From contig CAWVME010000028.1 of assembly GCA_963930325.1 (NCBI GenBank), forward strand, positions 1 to 5,263: a stretch of 5,263 nucleotides of DNA. Reading direction: 5' to 3'. Numbering within the stretch: position 1 is the stretch's first letter; every line of letters begins with the position of its first letter. Made by a program: the position numbers and the translations under genes. Source of the stretch: CALXJM01 sp963930325 (GTDB lineage: Bacteria; Bacillota; Clostridia; TANB77; CAG-508). Positions 1 to 5,263 of the stretch are shown piece by piece. The notes below the pieces were generated by a model, which did not search any database, was not told the DNA's origin, and worked only from the letters and a program-made list of their open reading frames with translations.

Positions 1-369
1 ATAGACAGTGAAATTATAGAATATATAGAGCAAACAGAAGACGTTCCAGCAGTTGTAAAACAGAGCACAGTGTTTGTTTTGCCATCTTATTATAGAGAAG
101 GAATTCCGAGAACATTATTAGAAGCACTAGCAATGGGGAGACCAGTAATTACCACAGACAATGTAGGGTGTAGAGAAACTGTAATTGATGGAAAAAATGG
201 ATTTATGATTCCAGTAAAAAATTCAGAAATTCTAGCAGAAAAAATGATATATATGATAGAACATAGAGAAACAGTAGAAAAAATGGCAGAAGAAAGTTAT
301 AAATATTGTAAAGAAAAGTTTGACGTAAAAATAATAAACAAAAATATGTTGAATATAATGGAAATGTAG
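1..369 (+). CDS. Glycosyltransferase family 4 (GT-B fold), C-terminal part; 5' end outside window
   Basis: This is the C-terminal 122 residues of a GT4 glycosyltransferase, which would transfer a sugar from a nucleotide donor to a growing lipid-linked oligosaccharide on the cytoplasmic side of the membrane. The frame is open from base 1 to a TAG at 367-369, so the start lies upstream. A GTG at base 70 is an internal valine, because good family sequence precedes it. The visible part carries the donor-binding signature: LPSYYREGIPRTLLEALAMG, with the EX7E glutamates at visible residues 33 and 41. It is followed by GRPVITTDNVGCRETV and a DGKNGF turn, then a charged C-terminal helix. The SYYREGxPRxLLEA and GCRE wording resembles the CapM/PglA-like branch of GT4. 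Family members are about 370-400 residues, so roughly two thirds is missing. Donor sugar and linkage cannot be read from this fragment. The family call is firm; the sub-branch is from memory. Confidence 0.9.
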   Translation: MDSEIIEYIEQTEDVPAVVKQSTVFVLPSYYREGIPRTLLEALAMGRPVITTDNVGCRETVIDGKNGFMIPVKNSEILAEKMIYMIEHRETVEKMAEESYKYCKEKFDVKIINKNMLNIMEM

Positions 370-381
370 AAAATAATAAAT

Positions 382-387
382 AAGGAG
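382..387 (+). promoter_or_regulatory. Ribosome binding site of the TupA-like gene
   Basis: AAGGAG lies 6 bases before the ATG at 394, in the only true intergenic gap of the window (370-393). The match and spacing are near ideal, which fixes the start of the downstream gene and suggests that it can be translated independently of the preceding glycosyltransferase. Confidence 0.8.
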
Positions 388-393
388 CGAACA

Positions 394-1299
394 ATGGATT
401 TTTATAAGAAAATTATAAGAAATAGAGATGTGAGATTTGCTTTATTAGGACTTTTTAAATTTGTACCTGATAAATCTATGATAAAATTGCAATATAGAAT
501 AAAGACAGGAAGAAAATTAAATTTAGAAAATCCTCAAAGATATACTGAAAAAATCCAATGGTATAAATTGAATTATAGAAACCCGCTGATTCCTCAATGT
601 GCAGACAAATATGAGGTGAGAAAATATATAGAGGGAAAAGGGCTAGGTGAAATTTTAAATAAATTGTATATGGTATATGATGATCCGGAGGATATACAAT
701 TAAATAGTTTACCTGAAAAATTCGCATTAAAAACTACTAATGGTAGTGGCACTAATATATTTTGCAAAGATAAAAGCAAATTAGATGAAAGAGAACTGAA
801 AGAAAGAGTTAAAAAATTTTTTTATAGAAGCCATGTTTCAGCAGGTAGAGAATGGGGATATAAAGATATTAAGCCGAAAATAATAGTAGAGGAATTACTA
901 GAAGATATAGAGACAAAAGACCATGGAATAAATGATTATAAATTCTTATGCTTTAATGGAAAACCGGAATATATTGTTTATGATATAGATAGATATATAG
1001 ATCATAAAAGAAATTTTTACGATACAAATTGGAATTATTTAGAAGTATCAAGTGATTGTAAAAATTTTGGAGACACAGTAAAAAAACCGGAAAAATTAAG
1101 TGAGATGCTGGAAATAGCAAGAAGGCTGTCAGAAGATTTCCCAGCAGTAAGAGTGGATTTATATTGTATTCAGAACAAGATTTATTTTGGAGAATTAACG
1201 TTTTATCCATGGAGTGGATATGTAAAATATACACCAGATAATTTTGATTTTGAATTAGGAAAAAAATTTAAAATAGAGGAGCATAAAAAAAATGGATAA
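394..1299 (+). CDS. TupA-like ATP-grasp domain protein (putative polysaccharide-modifying ligase)
   Basis: This is a 301-residue protein matching the TupA-like ATP-grasp family (Pfam ATPgrasp_TupA). ATP-grasp enzymes activate a carboxylate as an acyl-phosphate and join it to an amine. The founder TupA is linked to teichuronopeptide synthesis in an alkaliphilic Bacillus, so attachment of an amino acid to a uronic acid or amino sugar is the likely but unproven role. Family landmarks run in order: an N-terminal helical region with YTEKIQWYKLNYR (about 50-62); ALKTTNGSG (111-119) with the presumed ATP-binding Lys113 and a Gly-rich loop; GREWGYKDIKPKIIVEE (151-167) with the hinge glutamates; DYKFLCFNGKPEYI (181-194); and RVDLY (253-257) followed by YFGELTF (264-270). 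Asp255 and Glu267 are the likely metal ligands, with Thr269 where other ATP-grasp enzymes usually have Asn. The protein appears full length, with no signal peptide or membrane segment, so it should be cytoplasmic. It overlaps the next gene by 8 bases. The family call is strong; the substrate is unknown. Confidence 0.88.
   Translation: MDFYKKIIRNRDVRFALLGLFKFVPDKSMIKLQYRIKTGRKLNLENPQRYTEKIQWYKLNYRNPLIPQCADKYEVRKYIEGKGLGEILNKLYMVYDDPEDIQLNSLPEKFALKTTNGSGTNIFCKDKSKLDERELKERVKKFFYRSHVSAGREWGYKDIKPKIIVEELLEDIETKDHGINDYKFLCFNGKPEYIVYDIDRYIDHKRNFYDTNWNYLEVSSDCKNFGDTVKKPEKLSEMLEIARRLSEDFPAVRVDLYCIQNKIYFGELTFYPWSGYVKYTPDNFDFELGKKFKIEEHKKNG
1276..1281 (+). promoter_or_regulatory. Ribosome binding site of the GT2 gene, inside the preceding coding region
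   Basis: GAGGAG sits within the last codons of the ATP-grasp gene, 10 bases before the ATG at 1292. Most of the spacer is an A run (1285-1292 is A8, whose last A is the first base of the start codon). The site supports the 1292 start and translational coupling to the upstream gene. Confidence 0.7.
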
Positions 1300-2182
1300 A
1301 AAGATTACAATCATTACTCCAACTTACAATAGAAAACATACCTTAAATAGATGTTATGAATCCTTATGTCAGCAAACAGATCAAAGATTTGAATGGCTAG
1401 TAATAGATGATGGCTCAACGGATGGAACAGAGGAATTAATTAACCACTATAAACTGGAAAATAGAATACATATAGAATATGTAAAAAAAGAAAATGGTGG
1501 TAAAGCAAGCGCATTAAACTTAGCTTTGGATATAGTTAATACGAAATATTGTGCTTGCCTTGATTCAGATGAATATTTTTCAAAAAGCGCAATAGAAATT
1601 GCATTTAAAAATTTGGAAATGATAGAAAATGTTGATGATATATGTGGAATTTTGGCATTAAGGAGAGACTGCGAAGGTGGAGTATTAGGTGGAAAAGAAA
1701 TTCCTGCAGGAGTAGAAAACATAAAGTTTATAGAAATTAATGATAAATATGATATAAAATCTGAAGTTATATGTTTTTACAAAACAGAATTAATTAAAAA
1801 ATTTAGATTTCCTATTTTTGAGAAAGAAAAATTTGTATCTCCAGCATATATACAATATGAAATAACGAGAAAGTATAAATTTAAAGTGTTTCGCGATCCA
1901 ATTATATTTTGCGAATATTTGGAAGACGGACTTACCAGAAACAAATATAAAGTTATAAGAAAAAATCCAAATGGATACCTTGCAGTAAAAAAGCAATCTT
2001 TTGAATTAGCTACAAAGTTTAAGAAAAGAATCAAACATGGAATCATGTACGGCGCAGTTTCTATAATGGCTAGAAATAAGAAATTCATAAAAGAATCTCC
2101 ACACAAAATCCTATCGATTTTACTACTACCATTTTCATATGTAGTATATTTGATACGATTTAAGGAGGAAAAAGTAAAATGA
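1292..2182 (+). CDS. Glycosyltransferase family 2 (GT-A fold)
   Basis: This 296-residue GT2 enzyme should transfer a sugar from an NDP donor to the lipid-linked repeat unit in the cytoplasm. The N-terminal GT-A domain is clear: ITIITPTYNR (5-14), the nucleotide-binding VIDDGSTDGT (37-46), NGGKASALNLAL, and the metal-binding DxD as LDSDEY with Asp91 and Asp93. Most relatives read DSDD here, so the fourth residue is Glu. The second half contains GILALRRDCEGGVLG, FPIFEKEKFV and EYLEDGLTRN, recalling a Bacillota GT2 branch common in capsule and exopolysaccharide loci. In that branch I recall a GEKF...E segment; here it reads KEKFVSPAY (178-186). The C-terminus ends in a short hydrophobic helix (about 272-290) flanked by basic residues, probably for membrane association. 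It overlaps the ATP-grasp gene by 8 bases, and its TGA overlaps the next ATG. The family is certain; the sugar specificity is not. Confidence 0.92.
   Translation: MDKKITIITPTYNRKHTLNRCYESLCQQTDQRFEWLVIDDGSTDGTEELINHYKLENRIHIEYVKKENGGKASALNLALDIVNTKYCACLDSDEYFSKSAIEIAFKNLEMIENVDDICGILALRRDCEGGVLGGKEIPAGVENIKFIEINDKYDIKSEVICFYKTELIKKFRFPIFEKEKFVSPAYIQYEITRKYKFKVFRDPIIFCEYLEDGLTRNKYKVIRKNPNGYLAVKKQSFELATKFKKRIKHGIMYGAVSIMARNKKFIKESPHKILSILLLPFSYVVYLIRFKEEKVK
2162..2168 (+). promoter_or_regulatory. Strong ribosome binding site of the second GT4 gene
   Basis: AAGGAGG, a complete Shine-Dalgarno match, lies 10 bases before the ATG at 2179, inside the last codons of the GT2 gene. It supports the 2179 start. 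Together with the ATGA overlap, it implies coupled re-initiation. Confidence 0.8.
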
Positions 2183-3288
2183 AGAAAATAAAGATTTTAC
2201 AAGTCGTAGGAGCTTTGAGAACAGGTGGACTAGAAACTGTAGCTATGAATTTCTTTAGATATGCTGATAGAGAAAAGTATGAATTTCACTTTCTATCATA
2301 TCAGGAAGAAAAAGGTGAGTATGAAGATGAAATTATAAAACTTGGAGGAAAGATTATAAAAATCCCAGCACCTAAAAAAGGAATAAAAAGTTTTGTGAAA
2401 AATGTAAAAAAAGTTATGCGAGAAAACGGCCCATACCAAATTGTGCATTCACATACTTTTTATAATTCTGGAATTATTTTGTGGATTGCAGCAAAAATGA
2501 AAATACCAGTTAGAGTTGCACATATGCATAATAACCATTCTGTTTACAAAATAAAGATGTATAAAAAAGCATATAATTTTATAATGAAAATGATGTTGAA
2601 TAAATATAGTACTAAAAAATGTGCGTGCTCTTTTGAAGCTGGAATTTCAACTTATGGGAAAAGGTCATTTGAAAAAAAAGGAATTATAATAAAAAATTGT
2701 ATAGATGTTACGAAATATGCCTTCAATCAAGAAAATCGAGAAAAAATCAGAAAAGAATTTGATATAGAAGAAGGAGATATAGTAATAGGAAATGTTGGGC
2801 GACTAGCAGAGGCGAAAAATCAGAAATTTCTAATAGAAATAGTAAGTAAAATAGAAGAAAAAAATATAAAACTAATGATAGTAGGTGATGGACCACTAAA
2901 ACAAGAGCTCATAAAAAATATAGAAGAACACAGAATACAAGATAGAGTGATACTTGCTGGGAATAGAGACAATGTAAATGAAATATTATCTGCATTTGAT
3001 CTATTTTTGCTACCATCAAGAAATGAAGGATTTGGAATTGTATTATTAGAAGCGCAAGCAAATGGTCTTAGATGCATAGCAAGTAGTAAACGAGTGCCAC
3101 AATCTGTAAAAGTATTAGATAATTTTGATTATGTAGACTTAAAAGAAAATATCAATATATGGATAGAAAAAATAAAAGATAATGAGAAAATGGCAAGAGT
3201 AAGAGGAGCTGATAAAATATTAATAGAAAATGGATTTGATATAAGGAATTTTAATGTTTATATCAATGAATTATATACAAAAATTTAA
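2179..3288 (+). CDS. Glycosyltransferase family 4, EpsF/CapH-like (GT-B fold)
   Basis: This is a complete 369-residue GT4 enzyme, close to the usual 360-390 for the family, acting in the cytoplasm or at the inner face of the membrane. The N-terminal acceptor domain starts with KILQVVGALRTGGLETVAMN, the glycine-rich loop of GT4. It continues with VHSHTFYNSG, VRVAHMHNN and the ACSFEAGISTYGKRSF stretch (Cys-Ser plus FG/YG) typical of the EpsF/CapH branch, then NCIDVTKY. The C-terminal donor domain has GNVGRLAEAKNQKFLIEIV, MIVGDGPL, an AGNRDNV loop, and DLFLLPSRNEGFGIVLLEAQ with the EX7E pair Glu283 and Glu291. LLEAQANGL is also characteristic of that branch. It overlaps GT2 by ATGA and is followed by the polymerase gene at the TAA. 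An A8 run at 2672-2679 lies in codons 165-167. B. subtilis EpsF is a plausible structural relative, but no gene name is assigned because linkage and donor are unknown. Confidence 0.93.
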   Translation: MKKIKILQVVGALRTGGLETVAMNFFRYADREKYEFHFLSYQEEKGEYEDEIIKLGGKIIKIPAPKKGIKSFVKNVKKVMRENGPYQIVHSHTFYNSGIILWIAAKMKIPVRVAHMHNNHSVYKIKMYKKAYNFIMKMMLNKYSTKKCACSFEAGISTYGKRSFEKKGIIIKNCIDVTKYAFNQENREKIRKEFDIEEGDIVIGNVGRLAEAKNQKFLIEIVSKIEEKNIKLMIVGDGPLKQELIKNIEEHRIQDRVILAGNRDNVNEILSAFDLFLLPSRNEGFGIVLLEAQANGLRCIASSKRVPQSVKVLDNFDYVDLKENINIWIEKIKDNEKMARVRGADKILIENGFDIRNFNVYINELYTKI

Positions 3289-3289
3289 T

Positions 3290-3293
3290 GGAG
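3290..3293 (+). promoter_or_regulatory. Ribosome binding site favouring the 3300 start of the polymerase gene
   Basis: GGAG lies 6 bases before the ATG at 3300, whereas the upstream ATG at 3288 has no purine-rich site at a suitable distance. This site decides in favour of the shorter 414-residue product starting MKKIYF, with the TAATG at 3286-3290 as a possible coupled alternative start. Confidence 0.6.
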
Positions 3294-3299
3294 AAAAAT

Positions 3300-4544
3300 A
3301 TGAAAAAAATATATTTCACACTTTTGATAACGTTTACAATTTGGGGGGCACGCTTACCATCATTTAGAATACCTGGAATTGGTAATATATATTTAATAAG
3401 AGCTCTTGTGATAGCAACAATTATATATATGTTTTTTGCATTAGCTAAAAGAAAAAAGATAGTATTTACTAAAATGCAGAAGACTACGGGCATATTTTTA
3501 TTTGTTACAGTAATATGGTCCACTTTATGTTTTGCGTGGGCACCAAGCAATGAAAGTTATATAGCTTCTATGTTCACATATTTAACATCTTTTGCGATAT
3601 TAATTATTACTATGCAATTTATCAAAGAAAAAGAAATTTTAAACTTTTGCGAAAAAGTTTTTTTGTTAAATGTTATAGTAGTTTTGGCATTAGCCATATA
3701 TGAAAGTTTTACAGGGGACTATCTTATATTAACTTATGATTCATATATGCAACAAAGAAATAGCTTAGGCTTGTACAAACCATTAGCAACCTTTTATAAT
3801 ATTAATAATTTAGGAACGTTTTTGGCTTTGGCTACTCCTATAAGTTGTAATGCAATTTTTCAATTTAAAAAAAGGAAAAATATTTGCAAATTCTTGTTTT
3901 TAATGATTAACACATTTGTGATTTTACTTACTAATTCAAGAGGTGCATTACTGGCCATAATAATATTTATAATTCTAGATTTTAAAAACAATTTTTCAAC
4001 TAAAAAAACCATATTATATGGAGTTATATTGGTAATAACATTATTATTCTTCTCTACTATGTTATTTGAATCTTCACTCGGTGAATTATTAACAATGGAT
4101 ATTTTAGAAGAGGGAAGAATAGAAATTTGGAAAGAAACTTTAGAGACAATTTCTAAGTATAGATTTATGGGAATTGGCCCCGGGAATACAGCATATGCAA
4201 ATTTAAATTCCAGCCATTATAAGTATACGTTTGGAACACCACATAACTACTTCTTAGAATATTTAGGAGATTTCGGAATTATATGTTTTGCTATATTAAT
4301 TTACTGGATATATGTCTTAATGAAGAAAAGCAAATATATCTCCTTAGACACTAACAAACAGTGGAGTTACAAGGCAAAAAATTATTATGCATATTATATA
4401 ATATTTATAACACTAACAATATGTCCGTCTACCATGTCAACATTTCAATATCTTTGGCTAATTTTTGGTTTTACAATAGCTATGATAGACATATATATAC
4501 GAGAGGAAAGAAATAGAAAATGTCAAGAACAAGTAAATCATTAA
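3300..4544 (+). CDS. Wzy-type O-antigen/capsule repeat-unit polymerase (O-antigen ligase family membrane protein)
   Basis: This is a 414-residue polytopic membrane protein with about 10-12 hydrophobic segments and a long hydrophilic loop (about 256-313), the architecture of Wzy polymerases and WaaL-type ligases. Three signatures support the Wzy_C (O-antigen ligase) family: TNSRGALLA with Arg214 at a membrane boundary; RIEIW (273-277) leading into MGIGPGN in the large loop; and TPHNYFLEYLGDFGI, the conserved His-Asn (315-316) followed by an E/D-x-G helix start. It would join undecaprenyl-diphosphate-linked repeat units outside the membrane. In a Gram-positive-type locus beside a flippase, polymerase is more likely than ligase. 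The start at 3300 is chosen for its GGAG site. An ATG at 3288 in the same frame would add four residues (MEKN) and overlap the previous stop as TAATG. The 3' end overlaps the flippase gene by 25 bases. The family call is strong; the linkage formed is unknown. Confidence 0.87.
   Translation: MKKIYFTLLITFTIWGARLPSFRIPGIGNIYLIRALVIATIIYMFFALAKRKKIVFTKMQKTTGIFLFVTVIWSTLCFAWAPSNESYIASMFTYLTSFAILIITMQFIKEKEILNFCEKVFLLNVIVVLALAIYESFTGDYLILTYDSYMQQRNSLGLYKPLATFYNINNLGTFLALATPISCNAIFQFKKRKNICKFLFLMINTFVILLTNSRGALLAIIIFIILDFKNNFSTKKTILYGVILVITLLFFSTMLFESSLGELLTMDILEEGRIEIWKETLETISKYRFMGIGPGNTAYANLNSSHYKYTFGTPHNYFLEYLGDFGIICFAILIYWIYVLMKKSKYISLDTNKQWSYKAKNYYAYYIIFITLTICPSTMSTFQYLWLIFGFTIAMIDIYIREERNRKCQEQVNH
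4502..4507 (+). promoter_or_regulatory. Probable ribosome binding site of the flippase gene
   Basis: AGAGGA lies 12 bases before the ATG at 4520, inside the end of the polymerase gene. The spacing is longer than for the other genes here, so initiation may be weaker or depend on ribosomes finishing the polymerase at 4544. Confidence 0.5.
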
Positions 4545-5263
4545 AAAATATAACAGTCGTTTTAATTGGACAAGGAATTGGAACGCTAATTGCTTTTATT
4601 GCGAGGACTTTGTTTATAAAATTTTTAAGTAAAGAGTATTTAGGAATTGATGGCTTATTTACTAACATACTTACGGTACTATCACTTACAGAATTAGGGG
4701 TTGGAGAAGCTATAACATATAGTTTATATAAGCCTTTGTCGGAAAAAAACGAAGAAAAAATAGTAGCGTTAATGAATCTTTTTAAAAAGATTTATACAAT
4801 AATAGGAATATTTATATTAATTGTCGGAATTGCAATAGCACCATTTATAGAAAATTTCTTAAATGAAAAACCTAATATTAATGAAAATTTACAACTAATA
4901 TTTATATTTTTTGTTATTAACTCCGCTGTGTCGTATTTTTACTCATACAAAAAATCTTTATTAATAGCAGACCAAAATAAATATATAACTACCATTTATA
5001 AGTATGTATGTTACTTCTTTTTAAATGTACTGCAACTAATAGTACTATATATAACACATAATTATTATTTATATTTAACGCTATTAATTATAAATACACT
5101 GATTGAAAATATACTTATATCTAGAAGAGTAAACAAAATGTATCCATATCTAAAAAAATACAGAGATATTAAAGTAAATTCTGAGACTAAAGAAGAAATA
5201 ATAAAGAATACAAAGGCATTAATGCTTCATAAGGTAGGCTCAACAGTTGTAAGGTCTACAGAT
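4520..5263 (+). CDS. Wzx-type polysaccharide flippase (MATE/MVF-like), N-terminal part; 3' end outside window
   Basis: The frame from the ATG at 4520 stays open for 248 codons to the last base, so the gene is cut by the window edge; family members are usually about 450-500 residues. Role inferred from the family: moving the lipid-linked repeat unit across the cytoplasmic membrane for the adjacent polymerase. About six hydrophobic segments are visible (roughly residues 11-35, 45-70, 91-114, 124-149, 160-180 and 182-201). Motifs familiar from Bacillota polysaccharide transporters include EYLGIDGLFTNIL (39-51), the LTELGVGEAITYSLYKPL stretch (56-73) and, after the loop, EEIIKNTKALMLHKVGSTVV...STD (225-248), which in relatives continues into a TDN-ISxF helix. 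Two other in-frame Met codons (85, 207) fall inside conserved sequence, so 4520 is preferred. It overlaps the polymerase gene by 25 bases, which ties its expression to that gene. Confidence 0.88.
   Translation, partial: MSRTSKSLKNITVVLIGQGIGTLIAFIARTLFIKFLSKEYLGIDGLFTNILTVLSLTELGVGEAITYSLYKPLSEKNEEKIVALMNLFKKIYTIIGIFILIVGIAIAPFIENFLNEKPNINENLQLIFIFFVINSAVSYFYSYKKSLLIADQNKYITTIYKYVCYFFLNVLQLIVLYITHNYYLYLTLLIINTLIENILISRRVNKMYPYLKKYRDIKVNSETKEEIIKNTKALMLHKVGSTVVRSTD

Noticed and set aside
70..369. Separate 99-residue gene starting at GTG 70
   Set aside because: The same frame is open back to base 1 and the preceding residues fit the GT4 family, so this is the tail of a longer gene cut by the window edge.
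370..393. Possible promoter in the gap before the ATP-grasp gene
   Set aside because: The 24-base gap is too short for a -35/-10 pair plus the ribosome binding site it clearly contains, and A/T-rich -10-like words occur everywhere in this DNA.
811..823. A6T7 homopolymer pair in the ATP-grasp gene
   Set aside because: It encodes ordinary Lys-Phe-Phe family sequence, each run is shorter than eight, and similar tracts (such as T7 at 3658-3664) are common in this AT-rich window.
1777..2106. Open reading frame of 109 codons on the minus strand
   Set aside because: It lies wholly antisense to the well-supported GT2 gene, has no recognisable motif, and is explained by AT-rich codon usage leaving few stops. 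The same holds for the shorter minus-strand frames at 203-394, 476-779, 953-1234, 1447-1722, 2820-3077, 3263-3550 and 4480-4668.
4009..4021. CCATAT-T-ATATGG inverted repeat
   Set aside because: The single-base centre cannot form a hairpin loop, it sits within a coding region, and no second copy was noticed. It was not accepted as an operator.
4391..4404. Perfect 14-base palindrome made only of A and T
   Set aside because: It lies inside the polymerase coding region, consists only of A/T, and is the kind of symmetry expected by chance in this composition. There is no stable GC stem, T-tract or partner site.

Overview
This window is a single-direction (+) stretch of a polysaccharide (capsule or exopolysaccharide) biosynthesis operon. 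It holds six genes: the 3' end of a GT4 glycosyltransferase, a TupA-like ATP-grasp protein, a GT2 glycosyltransferase, a second GT4 glycosyltransferase (EpsF/CapH-like), a Wzy/O-antigen-ligase-type membrane polymerase, and the 5' part of a Wzx-type flippase that runs off the end. No RNA genes, mobile elements, CRISPR arrays, terminators or convincing promoters are visible.

Organism: the DNA is very AT-rich. Codon choice leans strongly to AGA, ATA, AAA, GAA and TTA, and several genes carry strong Shine-Dalgarno sites (AAGGAG, GAGGAG, AAGGAGG). Together with the gene families, this points to a low-GC Bacillota, most likely a Clostridia-type anaerobe. Fusobacteria or a low-GC Gram-positive coccus cannot be excluded, and no species is claimed.

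Layout: 1-369 GT4 (5' end missing); a 24-bp gap with a strong ribosome binding site; 394-1299 TupA-like ATP-grasp; 1292-2182 GT2 (8-bp overlap); 2179-3288 GT4 (ATGA overlap); 3300-4544 Wzy (or from 3288, giving a TAATG overlap); 4520-5263+ Wzx (25-bp overlap). There is no gene-free stretch longer than 24 bp. The tight packing implies one transcript with translational coupling.

Working model (inference): cytoplasmic glycosyltransferases extend a repeat unit on undecaprenyl diphosphate. The ATP-grasp protein may add an amino-acid or other amide-type decoration. Wzx flips the lipid-linked unit and Wzy polymerises it outside the membrane. The initiating phosphoglycosyltransferase, chain-length/tyrosine-kinase regulators and nucleotide-sugar genes expected for such a locus are not in the window and presumably lie beyond its edges.

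The points most worth a second look are the TupA-like ligase as a possible source of an amino-acylated polysaccharide, and an A8 tract at the TupA/GT2 junction where loss of one A would join the two proteins in frame. No clearly new system is evident; the region is otherwise an ordinary, variable surface-polysaccharide cluster.
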